The notes: generated by a model not told the origin, from the sequence alone. Shown: positions 36,601-50,140, numbered from the stretch's first letter. The stretch is 64,000 nucleotides of DNA from Malachius bipustulatus (GCA_910589415.1 OU342632.1:11287507-11351506), one strand, 5' to 3'. Translations and numbers: made by a program.

Positions 36601-36785
36601 TAAGTCTTAACTTCTTGGTTCACTTGTTGCATCATCCAAAAAACTTGCCCCATCTCAACAGAAGAGAGCCAAAGGCCCGAATGTAAACGTAATGTTAGAT
36701 TTCATCAGCACCTTGTATGATGAATGGAGCCGGCTTTACTACTAGTGGTATGAAATCAACCATTCAACCTGGGCCATCGACAGCA
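33631..36785. other. Intergenic upstream of FMO-B
   Basis: AT-rich. One short element-like stretch (36,008-36,173) starts 'tacaggtgtcccacatc' and ends 'gacaccctgta'. Nothing else is supported. Core promoter elements for FMO-B lie at its right edge. Confidence 0.4.
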
Positions 36786-36793
36786 TATAAATA
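36786..36793 (+). promoter_or_regulatory. Candidate TATA box of FMO-B
   Basis: TATAAATA, followed by AAGCGCG, predicts a start near 36,815 and a 5' leader of about 375 bases to the ATG at 37,190. A leader intron is possible (donor-like gttagt at 36,872). Confidence 0.45.
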
Positions 36794-37189
36794 TAAGCGC
36801 GTCCCTGCAAGAGTTAGTATAATTTCAAATCGCTCTAGATAACAGTCATATCTATACAGTAGGAAAGAAACGGTTAGTTAGCCTATAATTAATAGGTAGT
36901 GATAACTACATAGATAATTAGTCTCTGGTGATAAACAATAACAACAGCATCGAGGGTGTTTTCTGTGATACTTACGTCAAATCAATCAAGAGATTTGTTA
37001 ATAAGTACTTTTCTAATAAGTAGGCAACGCGACTAAGATTGCATTTTAATACCTGCCTAATATAACAATACTTAATTATTATTTCTGATTTTCAAATTGA
37101 GCTACAATTTTTTTTTTACAAATTTAATATCAAATTGACTGGAAGACACTTACTTTCAAGAATCTTTTTTATACTTTGAAAAAAAAAAA

Positions 37190-37377
37190 ATGCGTGTCGC
37201 TGTCATTGGTGCAGGAGCAGCCGGTCTGTCTTCAGCAAGGCATATCGCAGCCGCTGGTCTTGATTGTGATGTCTTGGAAATGAATTCTCAACTTGGAGGG
37301 ACTTGGGTTTACACAGATGACGTTGGAAAGGACCAATACGGATTCCCTGTTTACTCCGCCATGTACCAAGGGCTAAT
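37190..37377 (+). CDS. FMO-B exon 1: FAD-binding motif
   Basis: The start codon follows an A-run. The exon encodes MRVAVIGAGAAGLSSARH through YQGLM. Donor GTAAGT at 37,378 splits a Met codon (AT|G), the same phase as FMO-A exon 1. Confidence 0.9.
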
Positions 37378-40300
37378 GTAAGTTATTTCTTTTTAAATGA
37401 TGTAAACTAATCGTTCATATAACTCATCATAAATATTATGTCCTGACCCAAAAGCTGAAAACGCAGTCCTTAAGACTAATTTTAAAAAGAGTTTTTTATT
37501 TTGCACACAATCAAGGAGCTTTTTTGTTACTGAATTATTCGACTAAATTTGAACAAAAAATTTCGTTGTGTACTATTTTTAGGTAGATTACCTTCTTATT
37601 GGGTATATTCTTGAAGTGAAAACTAACTAAATTGTTGATAAAGTACCTAACGTACCTATGTACCTAGCGTTATTACGTTAAAACGTTAAAATTACCGATT
37701 GTACAAATTTGGGTAAATTATGACGTGGTGGTATAGTAAAAGGATCGATGTAGATACTGATTTCAGTCGCTAAGTTTAAATTTCAAATTGTGAAAAACGG
37801 TGGGAAGATTCTAAAATCGACAAAAAAGTCACTTTTAGCAGTGCTTTTTACTGCAAATAAATTTTAACAGTGATGGCGGCATTGCCATAACACTATTGAC
37901 AAAGAAATAAAATGGTTTAGAGAAAAAATATTTCTTACAAAAACTTTAAATAAAAAAAAACGCTTGAGAACATTTTTCTCTAAATCATTTTTACTGGAAT
38001 CTAAAGTGAAACCACCCCCCTCCCCCGTATTTTTTTTAATGTTACAAAAAATGTCGAATAAAACAGTTGTAGGGTTTCATTCGACCTCTTCGATGGCTTA
38101 ACTTTTATTTTAAAGAGTCGTGTTTCAAAAAAGCGTAGTGGGACATTTTTTTAACTGTCCTTGTAGTTATATTATTGCATTTTTTTAATCTACGTTAGAT
38201 TCGAAGCAGATCCCATGTAGCATTATCATACCCTTTAACTACCACAGTTCAACTGTTTTCAAACTAAAAACCATCCAAAATGAAAATAATCCCCTTTTAC
38301 TTTTTCAATTTTTTTTTTTACATTTTTTTAGGTTATTATTTTAACTGGATATTTAGAGCATCTTTTAAAATAGAAAATAACTAAAATAATTTGAAAAATT
38401 GAAAAGGTTTTTTGTAAGCGATCATTTTCATTTTCGACTGTTTTAATTTGGAAATAGTTGATGAACTGAGGTATAGGCTATACTATATGAAAGCTTAGAA
38501 TTTCACGTCGAACCCAAAAATTTAATAATTTACAGGGTATCTCGATTTACCCCTAAGTCACTGGGGTTATCTTAAAAATAAAAATTAATCATGATTCATG
38601 AGCCTGTTAAAGAAGTCGAAGGAAACCTTACAACTTCCTTATTTGACACTTTTTTGTAACATTTAAAATTGAAAAAGATACACAAGGGGGGAGGGGTGGA
38701 GAAGGACTATAGATCCTCGCACCTTACAAACAAATTAGCTTATTTTACATACTCGTAGTTACAACTTTCCACAAGATAGCAAAGTAATTTCTCATTAAGT
38801 TTGTTACTAAAAATAAACCTGTACAGGAAGGAATCTCGGAAAAATTCCGATTACGTTACTATGGTTTTTACGAATATCCTATTTCTTATCAAAAGTTGTA
38901 TAAAATTTTCTCGTACTTAGTCAGCATACTACATGTTGTGGAATACCCAACAGAGAACACAACTTCCTTATAATGTTCGCAGACTGGAGGTTATCAGCAT
39001 AATAGACAAAATTGTAAATAAGGATAAACATCTTCTGAAATTGAATAAATAATAACCTCAATATTAATTTCAAACTTATTTTTATCTGACTTGACTTCAC
39101 AAAAGTCTTAATAGAGTTAATACGATGCATTAATGCAGAAATTGAAGCTGTCCCCGGGAATAAAAGTTATGATGAGTCATGACAGTTTTCCCTTAACATC
39201 TTCAAGCTTGCATTGCAGAAAATACTGATCATTGAAAGATTCTATTTTTAGGTAATAAAATCCAAAAATTATAAAATAATGATTACCTACTTTATCATAA
39301 TTTATCATTGCTTGCTGTGAGTTGGCTGTTGTTTCCGCAGTATATATAACACACACCATTAAACATCACCATACAGGGTGCACCATATATTCTTCTCTAT
39401 ATTGCTATCTCATGAACGCTAAGAGATACAGGGTCGGTTAAATAATTAATCTTGAATACCTTTTTTTATCTCGTATTAAAAGCTAAGAGGTTCAGGGTCG
39501 GTTAAATTAGAGAAAAGATGCGCAATTTTGTGGCCATCTCGAATCCGTCAAGACACAGAAGATATCTGTGACTGCTCCTGAAATATCCTGAAAAAAACTG
39601 AAAAATGAAGATTTCTTATTTTTGCCATATTTTTTTTTATTATTGGAAATTATAAATAATTTTTTGTAGTCTTACATAAATCGGCAAGAGCTTTCAAAAA
39701 TTTTCAAGGCCGACTAGATCCAAGAGTTTTCAAGGTCAACTTTCGTTTTTCTTATGGCCGTCATATTATTTTTTTTTTATGTCGTTCGATATGAAAAAAA
39801 AATGGAAACCAAAAATTTATACTTACTTCTTTTTTCAAAGAAAAACCTAAAAAAAATCGTCGAATTAGGTAAACATTGTCAAAATACGACGAAATAGTGC
39901 TTGTCTTATGGTTTTTTAATTTATCTATGAAATTCGGTCTAAAAAGTTATCTTTTTTATGAAGAAAAAAGAATAAAAAATTTTTCGATAAATAATTTGAA
40001 GTTTAACAATTTTTGGATTTTATTATTTTTTTCATACCGAACAACATAAAAAGCAATATGGCGGCCATAAGAAAAACGAAAGTTGACTATGAAAATTCTG
40101 AGATCTAGTCGGCTTTAAAAATTTTTGAAATGTTATATGATGAAAATAAGATCTCGATTTTCAGTTTTTTCAGGATATTTCAGGAACGGTCACAGATATC
40201 TTGTACGTCTTGACGAATTCGAGATGGCCACAAAATTGCGCATCTTTTGTCTAGTTTAACCGACCCTGTATCTGTTAAGAGATAGCAATATAGAGAAGGA

Positions 40301-43300
40301 TATAAATGGTGCACCCTGTATACAGTGGTAATGTATGATAGACTCTTTCCAAAGGGGGCCATCGTAAAAAAAAAACAATGGTCGATGTGTAGGTGTTTTT
40401 ATAATTATTAGCTTTTAGAGTTATACACTGTGTCCAAGATAAGAATGAACAGCATGAGGAACTCGGAATCCGTGGGAGATGCAGGGTCGGTTAAATGGGG
40501 AAAAAGTCGAACAACCAGAAGTACAATGCAATGGCAGAATTAGATTTCAAAAATTATGTTTGATTTTCGAATTATTTTGAAAAAACAAAATTTTCAATTT
40601 TAGTTTTTCTTATTTATCGACGTTACTATTGAAGATTTGAAAAAACCGAGACCACATTTTCATAGCAGTTATTGGCCAGCTTTATTTTTCCGGTGTCAGG
40701 ATTTTTATCTGACGATTCATTTTCGCAGGACCGGATTGAAGTTCGATTTTTTAAACACGGCCCTAGATTTTTTAATGCGAAAATTAAAAAAAAAATCGTA
40801 AGACTGCAATTTGTAATAATTTCAAACGAATATATACAGGGTGATCAGTAACTGGCGCACTCAGAGCATGCAGCGGTAAACTTAACTTTTTAAGAGTGGT
40901 AAATTTTCTTACTGCAGTGTTGTAAGTTCTTTTTTTCCATAGATATGATCGTTTCTATAAAAATAAAAGTGGCATCACTGCACTGAACATGTGAATAAGA
41001 CAAGTTCGGGTTAGTTGGTATTTTCATTATTTTCATTTCCATAGCAATGAAGGCATTTTTGCTATTGTTGAGTTTTGGCGGTTGCCAAACTTCAAATTTC
41101 GTTCAGATTTAGGGTATTTAGCAATTTACAACATTCTCAATTCCTCTGTAAGGTGGTAAATCCGTAGTAATGAAGTGAAATTAATAAATTGATGATGTCA
41201 GTAGCTATAGTCCGAAACAAGATTGAACCATCACAGCTTTTAATTTTTGCAATAAAAAATTCAGGTCCGTATTTAAAAAATCGAAGTTCAGTACGGCCCT
41301 GCAAAAAAGAATCGTCAGAAAAAAAACTGACATTGCAAAAATAAAGCTAGTTACAAGCTGCAGAGAAAATGTGGTTTCAATTTTTCTCCATCTTCAATAT
41401 TAACGTTAATAAATAAGAAAAACAAAAATTGACAATTTGGTTTTTTCAAAATAAAAAATAATTTTTAAATCTCTTTCTGCCTTTGCGTTATTCTTCTGGT
41501 TGCCCAACTTTTTCCCCATTTAAACGACCCTGTATTTCCCACGGTTTCCGAGATCCCCATGCTGTTCATGCTTATCTTGATGGACACAGTGTATTATGTA
41601 TGATGGCTATAACCAGAGGCCTCTAAATGGAATGAAGGAGATTCACTCAGCAGACGACTTTTCAAACAACATATTTTTACCATGATTGCGGTCGAAATTT
41701 TGGCCCTAGGGAGGAAAAATTTGCCAAGTTTCCGATCGCTGATGGAATATGAAGGTTTAGTTCGAAATGTGTGAAACCAAAATGGGATAAGGTGTAATTG
41801 GCAAAAGTTTTAAAATAACAAAAAAAAATGCCGCTCTCTACAGTTTGTCCCTTAAATCCCAAAAAACTTCACCATATTATTTGATTAAATTGTCCGACTT
41901 TGATGCGTGGCACATATTCATAAGTCCATACATGTGTCTCAAGAATCAGGTACTATAAAATAATATTGATTACACAAGGTGTCCCAAAAAGATAAAAAAA
42001 ATCAGTAGGTACCTATGCTGGAAGTGGTTAAATGTAATTACGATTAAATAAATACAGGTCAATAAAACTCAGCGAGCTCTGCATATACTGTGACCTGAAG
42101 AATCCATTCTCAAAACACGATAGGCGTATTTATGTGGTTTATGATGATCCCGCTCTGCAAGCTAAGGAAGTCAATATTTGAGAATAGTCATTTTTCACTG
42201 GAAATTTCTTCAAGTAAAAATGGTACCTGATAAGGGACACATTTACTTGTAGCCTGTAGCAGTGTTGCTAATTTCTGACGTTATGAAATTAGTTCGGAAA
42301 TCGTTGGCAATGTCGTTATGGAAAGTGAAGCAATAATAATTACATAGTATTAATTCGATACAGGTACTTACTAGTTACCCATTTTTTTTTCTACATTCAT
42401 TTTTTAATATTTCTAATAACTACAAATTAAGATGTACCGGTTATTGGCATGAACTAATAAACTTATCATTTTATAAATTATATCAAAGTTAAACAAGTTA
42501 ATCGTAACATGGTTAAGTAATAGTTGGATATTTGAAGATAAATTAATAAGGTTACAGTCTGATTTCATTTCAGCTTTTTAAATTTAAATATGTTATTGTT
42601 ATATGTACTCTTATTTACAATTTTTCAAGACGATAATACTAAATATACACACTTAATATTCAATATTATTATCATTATTTTTAGTAGTATACCTACCTAC
42701 AAATATTAGGACATAAATATCTCGTCAATAATCAAAAAAAAATTATTATTTCTAAAGAAGACACAAATCCCCTGAAGATAAAAATACAAATATATCGCCG
42801 TTTCGACTTTATTAATCCTCTTCAGTTTTCCGTATTATATGTAATATGATATGATTTGATTTTTTTTTCTTATTTTAAAAATACACGGACAACCCGGTTT
42901 TGAATATTTTATTAATATACCTATAATGTATTCATACCTACCTATACATTTTTTTAAACAATAATCTGTTTATCCCTACGTCAGTTCTCAGTAGGTACTT
43001 GTATATTTAAAATCTAATCCTTAACATTTTTACAGGACAAATTTACCAAAAGAAGTCATGGGCTTTCCTGATTTCCCTGTGCCAGAACAAGATAAATCTT
43101 ACCTAACCCAAGCTGAAATACTTCAATTTTTAAATAACTATGCTGACTATTTCGACATCAGGAAACTTATAAAGGTAAATAAGTATGTAAATATAATACC
43201 TAGATTTACCTATATTATACGTCAAGTACCTACAGAGCTCTAAAAATCACCAGATTCTGAGAAAAATAGCAACGGAATACTGCCGGTGCCATCAACACGC

Positions 43301-46300
43301 TCAATAGCCCCCAGATCCTAAGTGCACAGTTTTCTACTCGAGTTTACCTTTTTTATTGATCATTTCTTAGTGAAAAAAAAACGCTTTCTTGTATTTTTCG
43401 CTTCTAAGATAAAAACTGATTTAACAATGTAAATGGTAATGGACAAATTGTAGAATATTATAAAATACGAATAAAATAAGAGCTGAAACAATCCGAAGGG
43501 TTCATTATTAAGGGAGAAAACGCCAAAATAAAAAACGAAAAAAAAATACGTTTTTTTCTGCGACGGGCTATAAGTTTGACCTTTTTTCCCCGTTGACAGG
43601 TAGAAAAATGCCTCATTATATGAGCTGCATCTTATCGGGGAAATAAATGAATTAGCAGGGAAATAAATGAGTACTTATTTCCCCGAAATGGCGGCTTAGG
43701 TATAGCTACTATTAACACTCAGATATCATTAAATTTATATCAAATATACGTAAAGGAAAGTTACCTTATTATCCAAATGGCAATTATTAAGGGAATTTTC
43801 ATAATAATCACTATCCATATTATTAAATTCACTCATCGAAAACTAACTTGCAATCTTTGCAAAACTGTCTTCAATTTTAATTACATTAATATGACGTTTA
43901 TGTAATAATTAAATCGTTTCGTTACCCAGGCAACGTCAATTACGATAAAAGACAGTTTGAAAATCCAAGTTTAACATAAATCGTTTTTCCGACATAATTT
44001 TCAGTTATCTAACTACGTTTTTCGACATTCTAACACTGATATTTCTTCTCGCAGAAAAAAATTGTATATTACACACGAGAAAAAAGTGCGATTTTAGCTC
44101 TCGCGATGTGTTTGTCCCCTCCGCTAAACGCGTCGGGGACGAAATCACATCTCGAGCTAAGATCTATCACTTTTTTCTCTTGTATAATAAATAACTATTT
44201 TTAATTTTTAACGTCGCAATTTTTTTTAATTTTAGTGCAGGCTCTTTGCGAGATACCTAGTCGATATTGACAGGTACTTCCGGTGTGCAAATCCAAACTC
44301 TGTCGGATAATTAGTTTTGCGTAATTACAATTGGAATTTCTTCATACCATATTTTGTAGCGAGGCTGGAGCTCTGGAGGTCGTCTGATTCGAATTTATCA
44401 AACGCATTTGTATAAAGTAGAATTCCATTTAAATGTTGGAAAATACGTAAAAATTACGCGCAAACATTAGCAAAAAAAGCCGAGCGCGCGTCCGCGTTCA
44501 GTGGTCGTGGAGTGAAGCTAGAAAACAGAGGAGAAGACACATAAAATTATAGTAATACCTACAAGTGCGCTGCACGCAAGTAATGAATCTTCAAATTTGA
44601 TTATCTGGGCAACTAGTATTGGGCTATCTTAATTACTGTTTATTTTTGACGTTTATTTTGAGTTACTATATTTTTTGCGCCTTCCCCGCATCTGCTGTTC
44701 GACCTCCACTCCACAACCACTATAGCGCGCTCGGCCGTTTCCGTTCATGTTGCGCGCAATTTTTACGTATTTTTCAGCATTTAAATGGAAAATAAAGATT
44801 GAGGTTTTATAGGTGAACAGTTCTACTTTCAAAATCCGTTTGATAAATTCGAATCGGACAATCTCCAGAGCATCAGCCTCGCGGCAAAATATTGTATGAA
44901 GAACTTCTGATTGCAAATACGCGAAAACTAATTATCCGACAGTGTCTGGGCTTTGCATACAGGAAGTACCTTTCAATATCGACTATCTCGCAGAGCCCAC
45001 GCACTACAACTAAAAATATTTTTTTGCAGAAACGCTGTTTTTTCGTGTGTTTGGGCTTTCTCCCGATCGGATTGTTTCATCTCTCATTTTATTTTTTTTT
45101 TATTCTCTACAATTCTCATTTTATTTCTCTGCAATTTGTCCATTGGGACCATTTACATTGCTCCATAAGTTTTTCTCCTTAATGCAAAAAAACAAACAAA
45201 AAAATGCGATTTTTTGCATTAAAAGGTTAATAAAAAAAAAAGAAAATGGTAAACTCGAATAGAAAACTGTGTGTAATTAGGATGGGGGCTATTCTATTCC
45301 ATTTGTGATTCCACCGGAGATATTCCATTACTATTTTTGTCAAGAAAAAAACCTCTATTTGCTTGGTCTTTTTATTGTAGGTAAAACACATCATTATAAA
45401 TGGCTAAAATAATAAATCTATGTTTAATTTTTCTTTAAAAATCTATTTTAAATCATATAATATCTAAAAATCAGAACTAGGTACCTATTTAAAAATCCCG
45501 AGTAAATCAAAAATATTTATTTTCTAATTAATTAACACGAGGATTGTCTATAAATTCTAGTTCAATCGCATGGTGCAGACGATTAAACCCCTAGCTGGTA
45601 ATCGCTGGGAGGTGACTTCGGTTGACAAACCGTCAAAAGAAGTAATCAAAGCAGAATACGACGCAGTGATGATCTGCAACGGCCACTATAATGATCCGTT
45701 TGAACCTGAAATTTTGGGCAGAGAAGCTTTCAAAGGCGAGGTAGTTCACAGTCATAACTACCGCTCCCCCAAGGAATACGAGGGGAAACGAGTGTTGGTA
45801 GTAGGAGCAGGACCTTCCGGACTTGATATTGCCCTGCAGGTGTCCAAGAAGGCTCAATATGTGAGTAAAGTTTTCTTATTAGTGATCTATAATAATATAA
45901 TATGTAAGTAATTGTGACCGTCTGTCTAAAAATAGGATGGTTTTGAAATGACTATTGAAAAAAAAATGCTATCAGAGGTTGCACATTTTAAATTATTTTC
46001 ATATTAACAAGTAGGTAGGTATACCTTGTGAGGAAAATATATCTTAATTTTGGAAATAATTGCCTTTAAATTTTTTCTCTATATTAAAGATATACACCCT
46101 GTATAATAGATAACAAGCGTTTTGCAACCAAGAATCGGAGGAAGATTAAAATATAGTTCAAGAGCAAAAAATATGTTAGGAAAATTTACCAAAACTGGAA
46201 AAAAACAACACCTGCTGAACATCCTTACATACGTGAAGGTTACAACAATACAAGGAAGTCGAGCATCAAGGCTTAAAACAATCAAGTCATTTTCGGAAGA

Positions 46301-48441
46301 AAATCAATTAGGAAGTAAGAATACAATTCATTGGTGTAAGGTTATTTCCAGTTTGGGTTCAATAACAAATTTCACAAAATCCATAACCAATAAATAGTTC
46401 AAATTCTTACCAATATTAATCATGTCAATCGTGTCATATCTGATGATGTAATTAATCGAGAAACTCTGCATATAACCTTGTAGTTTTAAGTATGGAATTA
46501 TTTATTATTAACAAATTCCAAGAATTATTTGTGTTATTGCATGCAATTTATTACTAAAAAAATAATGAATTATGCATTCACAAAAAGCAAGAATTTTTAC
46601 GATTTTTGAGATTTATTTGATTATTATAGGCACCTACTTCTTTAAAAAGAACCGCGTTTTCAACAGTATTGAATGGGCTGTACAAACTAGTTCAGGGGAC
46701 CAGACTGATGACAGATTAGGTGGCATGAAGCAAAGGGGGTTTAGCAGAATAAACCAATGGGGCTGAGGTGCTGCCGGCGATCCTGAATCAGACGGTCCTC
46801 GAAGGAAAAAATCAGTATGGAATTCAATAATCTGCATTCAATAATTTTTTCATAATAAAATCAATAAATAATATACAGGGTGATTCAGTCATGATGGATC
46901 AAACGAAGCAGGGTGATAGAGGACCTCAATACGCATCGATCTAACCCCCATGTGTGATCGGAAAATTAATGGTTTGGGAGTTATCATCATTTAAGTCTAT
47001 TTCCTGAAGAACCTGAATTTCCAAAGACAGTGTCATGCTGGCTTAACAGCTCGGTTTAGCTTGATGAAATTTTCTAAAGATGTAGTCAAATAATGAGTCT
47101 ATCACATCGTGTGTAAGCTTCCCCAATGCAAGGGACACAATTAGAAAAAAATATATTTCATAAAAAAACTATTGAAGCAGAAAAATTTTCTTTTACTCAA
47201 CAACGCTACTATTAAAAAATTTTGGGGGTAATTTATTTTTGGCACATGTTTCAAAAACTTCTCTGTTCATTGGCAATCTACCCTACAAATTTAATTCAGC
47301 TAGTCTTTACATACATAGATTTCCATAATATTAATGGACAAAAGGAAAAAGGCGATATTTAATGTTCAGATGCAATTACATGTCGCAGCATTGTAAACAG
47401 TTTTTAAATGTAAAATATTGATAGAACAAAAGACAAAATGGACATCAACAGCACTCGTCACATTAATTGTTCGAAATGACCACCCCTAGCCGCAATCACA
47501 TACGACATCTTCATTTTAAATTATTGATAATTGATTAAAATATGAATTTCTCCAACAGGTGGTACTGTCGCATCACTCCAAAGAAGCAGCTCGCACCCAC
47601 TACCCTTCCAACGTGACCAAGCGTCCCGATATCTTTCGCATCCTGGATGAAGAGCAAGTGGAGTTCGTGGATGGTTCTTGTTGTGCCTTCGACGTAATTT
47701 GTCTTTGCACCGGGTACCACTATAGCTTCCCCTTCCTGGACCCGGAATGCGGCATCACCGTAGACGAAAATCACATACAACCCCTCTACAAGCACATGGT
47801 GCACGTTGATCGACCCACGATGGCCTTCATCGGGATACCATTTAATGTGTGCGCCTTTCAAATGTTTGACCTTCAGGTGAGATGATTGTTTAAAATTCAA
47901 TTCAATTCCAAAATAAGACCAACTATGCACTGCTAAGCGACCACAAAGTCATAAGAGTTTCAATAAAACTCTGTTTAGTTTGAATCATATAACAAAACTC
48001 TAATTAAAAAATTAAAATATAAATCGATTAGGATATAAAAAATTTATCCAAATCGATTTTCGTCGCATTAGCAGCTTATAATGAAATGAAACAGTCATGG
48101 ACTAACCACGATGCTTCTGTTCTTTCAAGGCCCGTTACTACACCAAATACCTATCCGGTTCGATGTCACTTCTACCCTCGGATATGATGCGGGCTCATAT
48201 GGAAGCGGACATTCAAGCCCGACAAGCCAAGGGTTATACAAAAAGACAGATGCACATGATGGGTCCAGACCAGCGATCCTACTATGAAGACCTGGCAGCA
48301 GACGCTGATACGAAACCCATCGCACCTGTCATTATCAAACTCAGGGACCAGAGCGTGAAAAATCTCTACGATGATCTGCTCAACTTCCGAAGTGACAGGT
48401 ACAAGATAGTCGATGAGGAGACGTTCATTAAAGTACATTGA
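37190..48441 (+). CDS. Flavin-containing monooxygenase FMO-B (five exons, 418 aa)
   Basis: Exons are 37190-37377, 43036-43174, 45561-45860, 47559-47876 and 48130-48441; GT-AG throughout, 1,257 bases in frame, stop TGA. FAD motif GAGAAG is at residues 7-12 with E30 and GGTW. The FMO signature F-x-G-x3-H-x3-Y is at 166-176 (FKGEVVHSHNY). The NADPH loop GAGPSGLD is at 191-198 with the usual Asp, and LCTGY is at 258-262. It is a textbook insect FMO of normal length, expected at the ER/microsomal fraction as an N/S-oxygenase. FMO-A lies 18.5 kb upstream on the same strand, so the two look like an old tandem duplication. FMO-B has an intron after AQY (45,861) that FMO-A lacks, and lacks FMO-A's intron in CTG|Y. 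Introns are loaded with foldback elements. Substrate unknown. Confidence 0.92.
38014..38700. repeat. Foldback element in FMO-B intron 1
   Basis: 'ccacccccctcccccgt' (about 38,013) and 'gttgtagggtttcattcgac' (38,064) on the left are mirrored by 'gtcgaaggaaaccttacaac' (38,615) and 'ggggggaggggtgg' (38,685). Arms are diverged. No coding content. Confidence 0.65.
39372..40320. mobile_element. Foldback MITE, TACAGGGTGCACC ends
   Basis: Begins 'tacagggtgcaccatatatt' and ends 'aaatggtgcaccctgta'. Arms of about 400 bp mirror through 'agatacagggtcggttaaat' / 'gtttaaccgaccctgtatct'. It is the same family as bases 1-575. Non-coding. Confidence 0.8.
40424..41593. mobile_element. Foldback MITE, TACACTGTGTCC ends
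   Basis: Left 'tacactgtgtccaagataag' and right 'cttgatggacacagtgta' are inverted. The arms share 'gcagggtcggttaaatgggg' with the neighbouring family, so the two are related. An inserted or recruited TACAGGGTGATCAG end lies at 40,837. About 1.17 kb, non-coding. Confidence 0.8.
41594..43035. other. FMO-B intron 1, right part; no gene recognised
   Basis: AT-rich intron DNA with 'acacaaggtgtcccaaaaag' near 41,975, probably an element end. Nothing coding is supported. Confidence 0.4.
43036..43174 (+). CDS. FMO-B exon 2
   Basis: Acceptor tttttacag ends 43,035; donor GTAAAT at 43,175. Encodes TNLPKEVMGFPDFPVPEQDK, the conserved segment after exon 1, ending at RKLIK in phase 0. Confidence 0.9.
44235..45005. 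repeat. Foldback element in FMO-B intron 2
   Basis: The left arm ('gctctttgcgagatacctag', 'ccaaactctgtcggataatt') is mirrored by the right arm ('aattatccgacagtgtctgg', 'gactatctcgcagagc'). The centre contains GC-rich 'cgagcgcgcgtccgcg'. About 770 bp, non-coding. A separate short palindrome sits just left of it at 44,070-44,190. Confidence 0.75.
45561..45860 (+). CDS. FMO-B exon 3: FMO signature and NADPH motif
   Basis: Acceptor aattctag ends 45,560. The exon begins FNRMVQTIKP, completing the IKFN strand with exon 2, and includes VMICNGHYNDP, the FxGxxxHxxxY signature and GAGPSGLDIA. Donor GTGAGT at 45,861. Confidence 0.92.
45861..47558. other. FMO-B intron 3 with element ends
   Basis: Contains 'acaccctgtata' at 46,094 and 'tatacagggtgattcagtca' at 46,873, the termini of separate degraded TACAGGGTG elements. 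No gene is supported. Confidence 0.45.
47559..47876 (+). CDS. FMO-B exon 4
   Basis: Acceptor tctccaacag ends 47,558; donor GTGAGA at 47,877. Encodes VVLSHHSKEA, the LCTGYHYSFPFL motif and MAFIGIPFNVC. The opposing open frame over the same bases is a shadow. Confidence 0.92.
48130..48441 (+). CDS. FMO-B exon 5 (C-terminus)
   Basis: Acceptor ttctttcaag ends 48,129. Encodes ARYYTKYLSGSMSLLPS through DEETFIKVH, then TGA. Aligns end to end with FMO-A exon 5. Confidence 0.91.
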   Translation, partial: ARYYTKYLSGSMSLLPSDMMRAHMEADIQARQAKGYTKRQMHMMGPDQRSYYEDLAADADTKPIAPVIIKLRDQSVKNLYDDLLNFRSDRYKIVDEETFIKVH

Positions 48442-48615
48442 GAAAGATGTCGCAAGAAAAGGTTGCAAGGAATTGAGAGAGATTTGGTGGGTTGTATGGA
48501 CATAATATTTGGCTGTTAACTTATTAACTTGACATTTTTGCGACACAATGTTCTTCAGTATTTTACTTTTGCACAGAAATCAATGCGTTCATTAAAAAAA
48601 ATGCAACATAATTGA

Positions 48616-48621
48616 AATAAA
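48616..48621 (+). terminator. Poly(A) signal of FMO-B
   Basis: AATAAA, 175 bases past the stop; the nearest canonical signal downstream. Confidence 0.5.
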
Positions 48622-48639
48622 TTTTGCTTAGAAGTAGAT

Positions 48640-49584
48640 ATTTGATATTTTTGGACAAGTACTACTATTCCATTAATTGTGTGGATCCTAATTATAAGTC
48701 AATAGTCAGAGAATTATTCAGGTAATTACAGGTAATATTTTCTTATAGTTCAAACCCAAACTACGAGTAATAAAATAGATTTTAGTTTATAGAATTGATA
48801 ATATAGGAGAAAGGTATAAAGTACTTATAAATATAAGTCGGTGATTATGTTTTTTAGCTGTATTTTTATTATTTGTGTTCGTCTATTTATTTTATGTAGG
48901 TATTTATTGTATTGATGAGGTATCTCTAAAATAAAATTACAAAAAAAAATGTATGTTCATCATTTTTACCTTAAAGAAGACTGATTTGAAAATCTTTTGA
49001 TGAAAACGGCGATCAAAAAAGTCAAATGGGCATTTATACATGGTGTTTCAAAGTTAAGCTATTTTTTGCTGAAGAGGCCTAATAGATTCTAAACACAGGC
49101 TCTCTTTGCGAATTGAATGAATAATGAAAAGTGAAATGATTGATTTTCAAAATTTTTTAACATTGTTCATTTGAAATGAGAATAATTTTCTTTCTTTTTT
49201 TATGATTCAGGAGGAAGTCTTTTATCAATGCAAAATTAAAAGTGATACTTTGCAGTGTGTCCATGCACAATGACTGTCTCTTATTTTGCTATTGATACAT
49301 TATGATTGTGTATTGTATCAATGTATATGTACCGTATGTACATAGTGTCATTATAACAACACTATCATGTCACTCAGTCTTCAGTCATGCAGTGAATGAT
49401 GGGCAGGCCATCCGGCAATCGATGTTCAGATGGCATTGAATCAAGTTCGTCATTAAATGGTGAGTCTTTCATTTAACCCACATAGCATGTTAACACATTA
49501 GCTATTATCAAGATCATAATACTCAGAGCACGAACCAATGATAATAATCTCCTGGTAAATGATGTGTGTAGGCTTTCTCAGCCA
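48640..49584. other. Intergenic, no gene recognised
   Basis: AT-rich sequence between FMO-B and UFM1. No coding or repeat ends could be supported. Confidence 0.4.
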
Positions 49585-49985
49585 GCTTCCATTAAAATCG
49601 TAATTGATTCCGGGCTGTTGTGCCGTGGTTCATGGAGATTTGCTCCAAATGTTTCGTCTACAACTGTGGTAGACATCATTAGCGTGTGCGCAAGCGATGC
49701 TTCCACTTTTCACGTTCACTGGTAACTGATTGCAGGGCTGGAGGGGCGCTCCTATTTATGGGATGATGACGTCATACTCTCTCCACTAGGTATCTCCACC
49801 ATAGCAACGGCCGGTTTCTCCGATGATGCCATAGATTCCTGAGTCAGACGATAACTCATTTAGGTCTGACCTAGCACTGGATACCAAATCGATGTCTACC
49901 ACAGCTGTAGATGAAACGTTCTGAGAAAATCTCCATGGATAACGGCACAACAACCTGGAATAAATTACGATTTCAATCTTATGGT
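49585..49985. repeat. 400-bp inverted repeat
   Basis: Left 'cgtaattgattccgggctgt' and 'tcatggagattt...tcgtctacaactgtggtagac' are mirrored by 'gtctaccacagctgtagatga' and 'acaacaacctggaataaatt'. A foldback element. It contains TGACGTCA at 49,767. Confidence 0.75.
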
Positions 49986-50140
49986 AGTTAATAATCATTA
50001 TAATAAAGAGGATATAAACTTATAAGAAGAACTTATACCAAAAAAGTGTATTTCAACTGATCATATTTTATAAAATAAATATTTTTAAAAACATATGGAA
50101 TTGATTTAATAGGATAATTATGTACATAACTAATTATATT

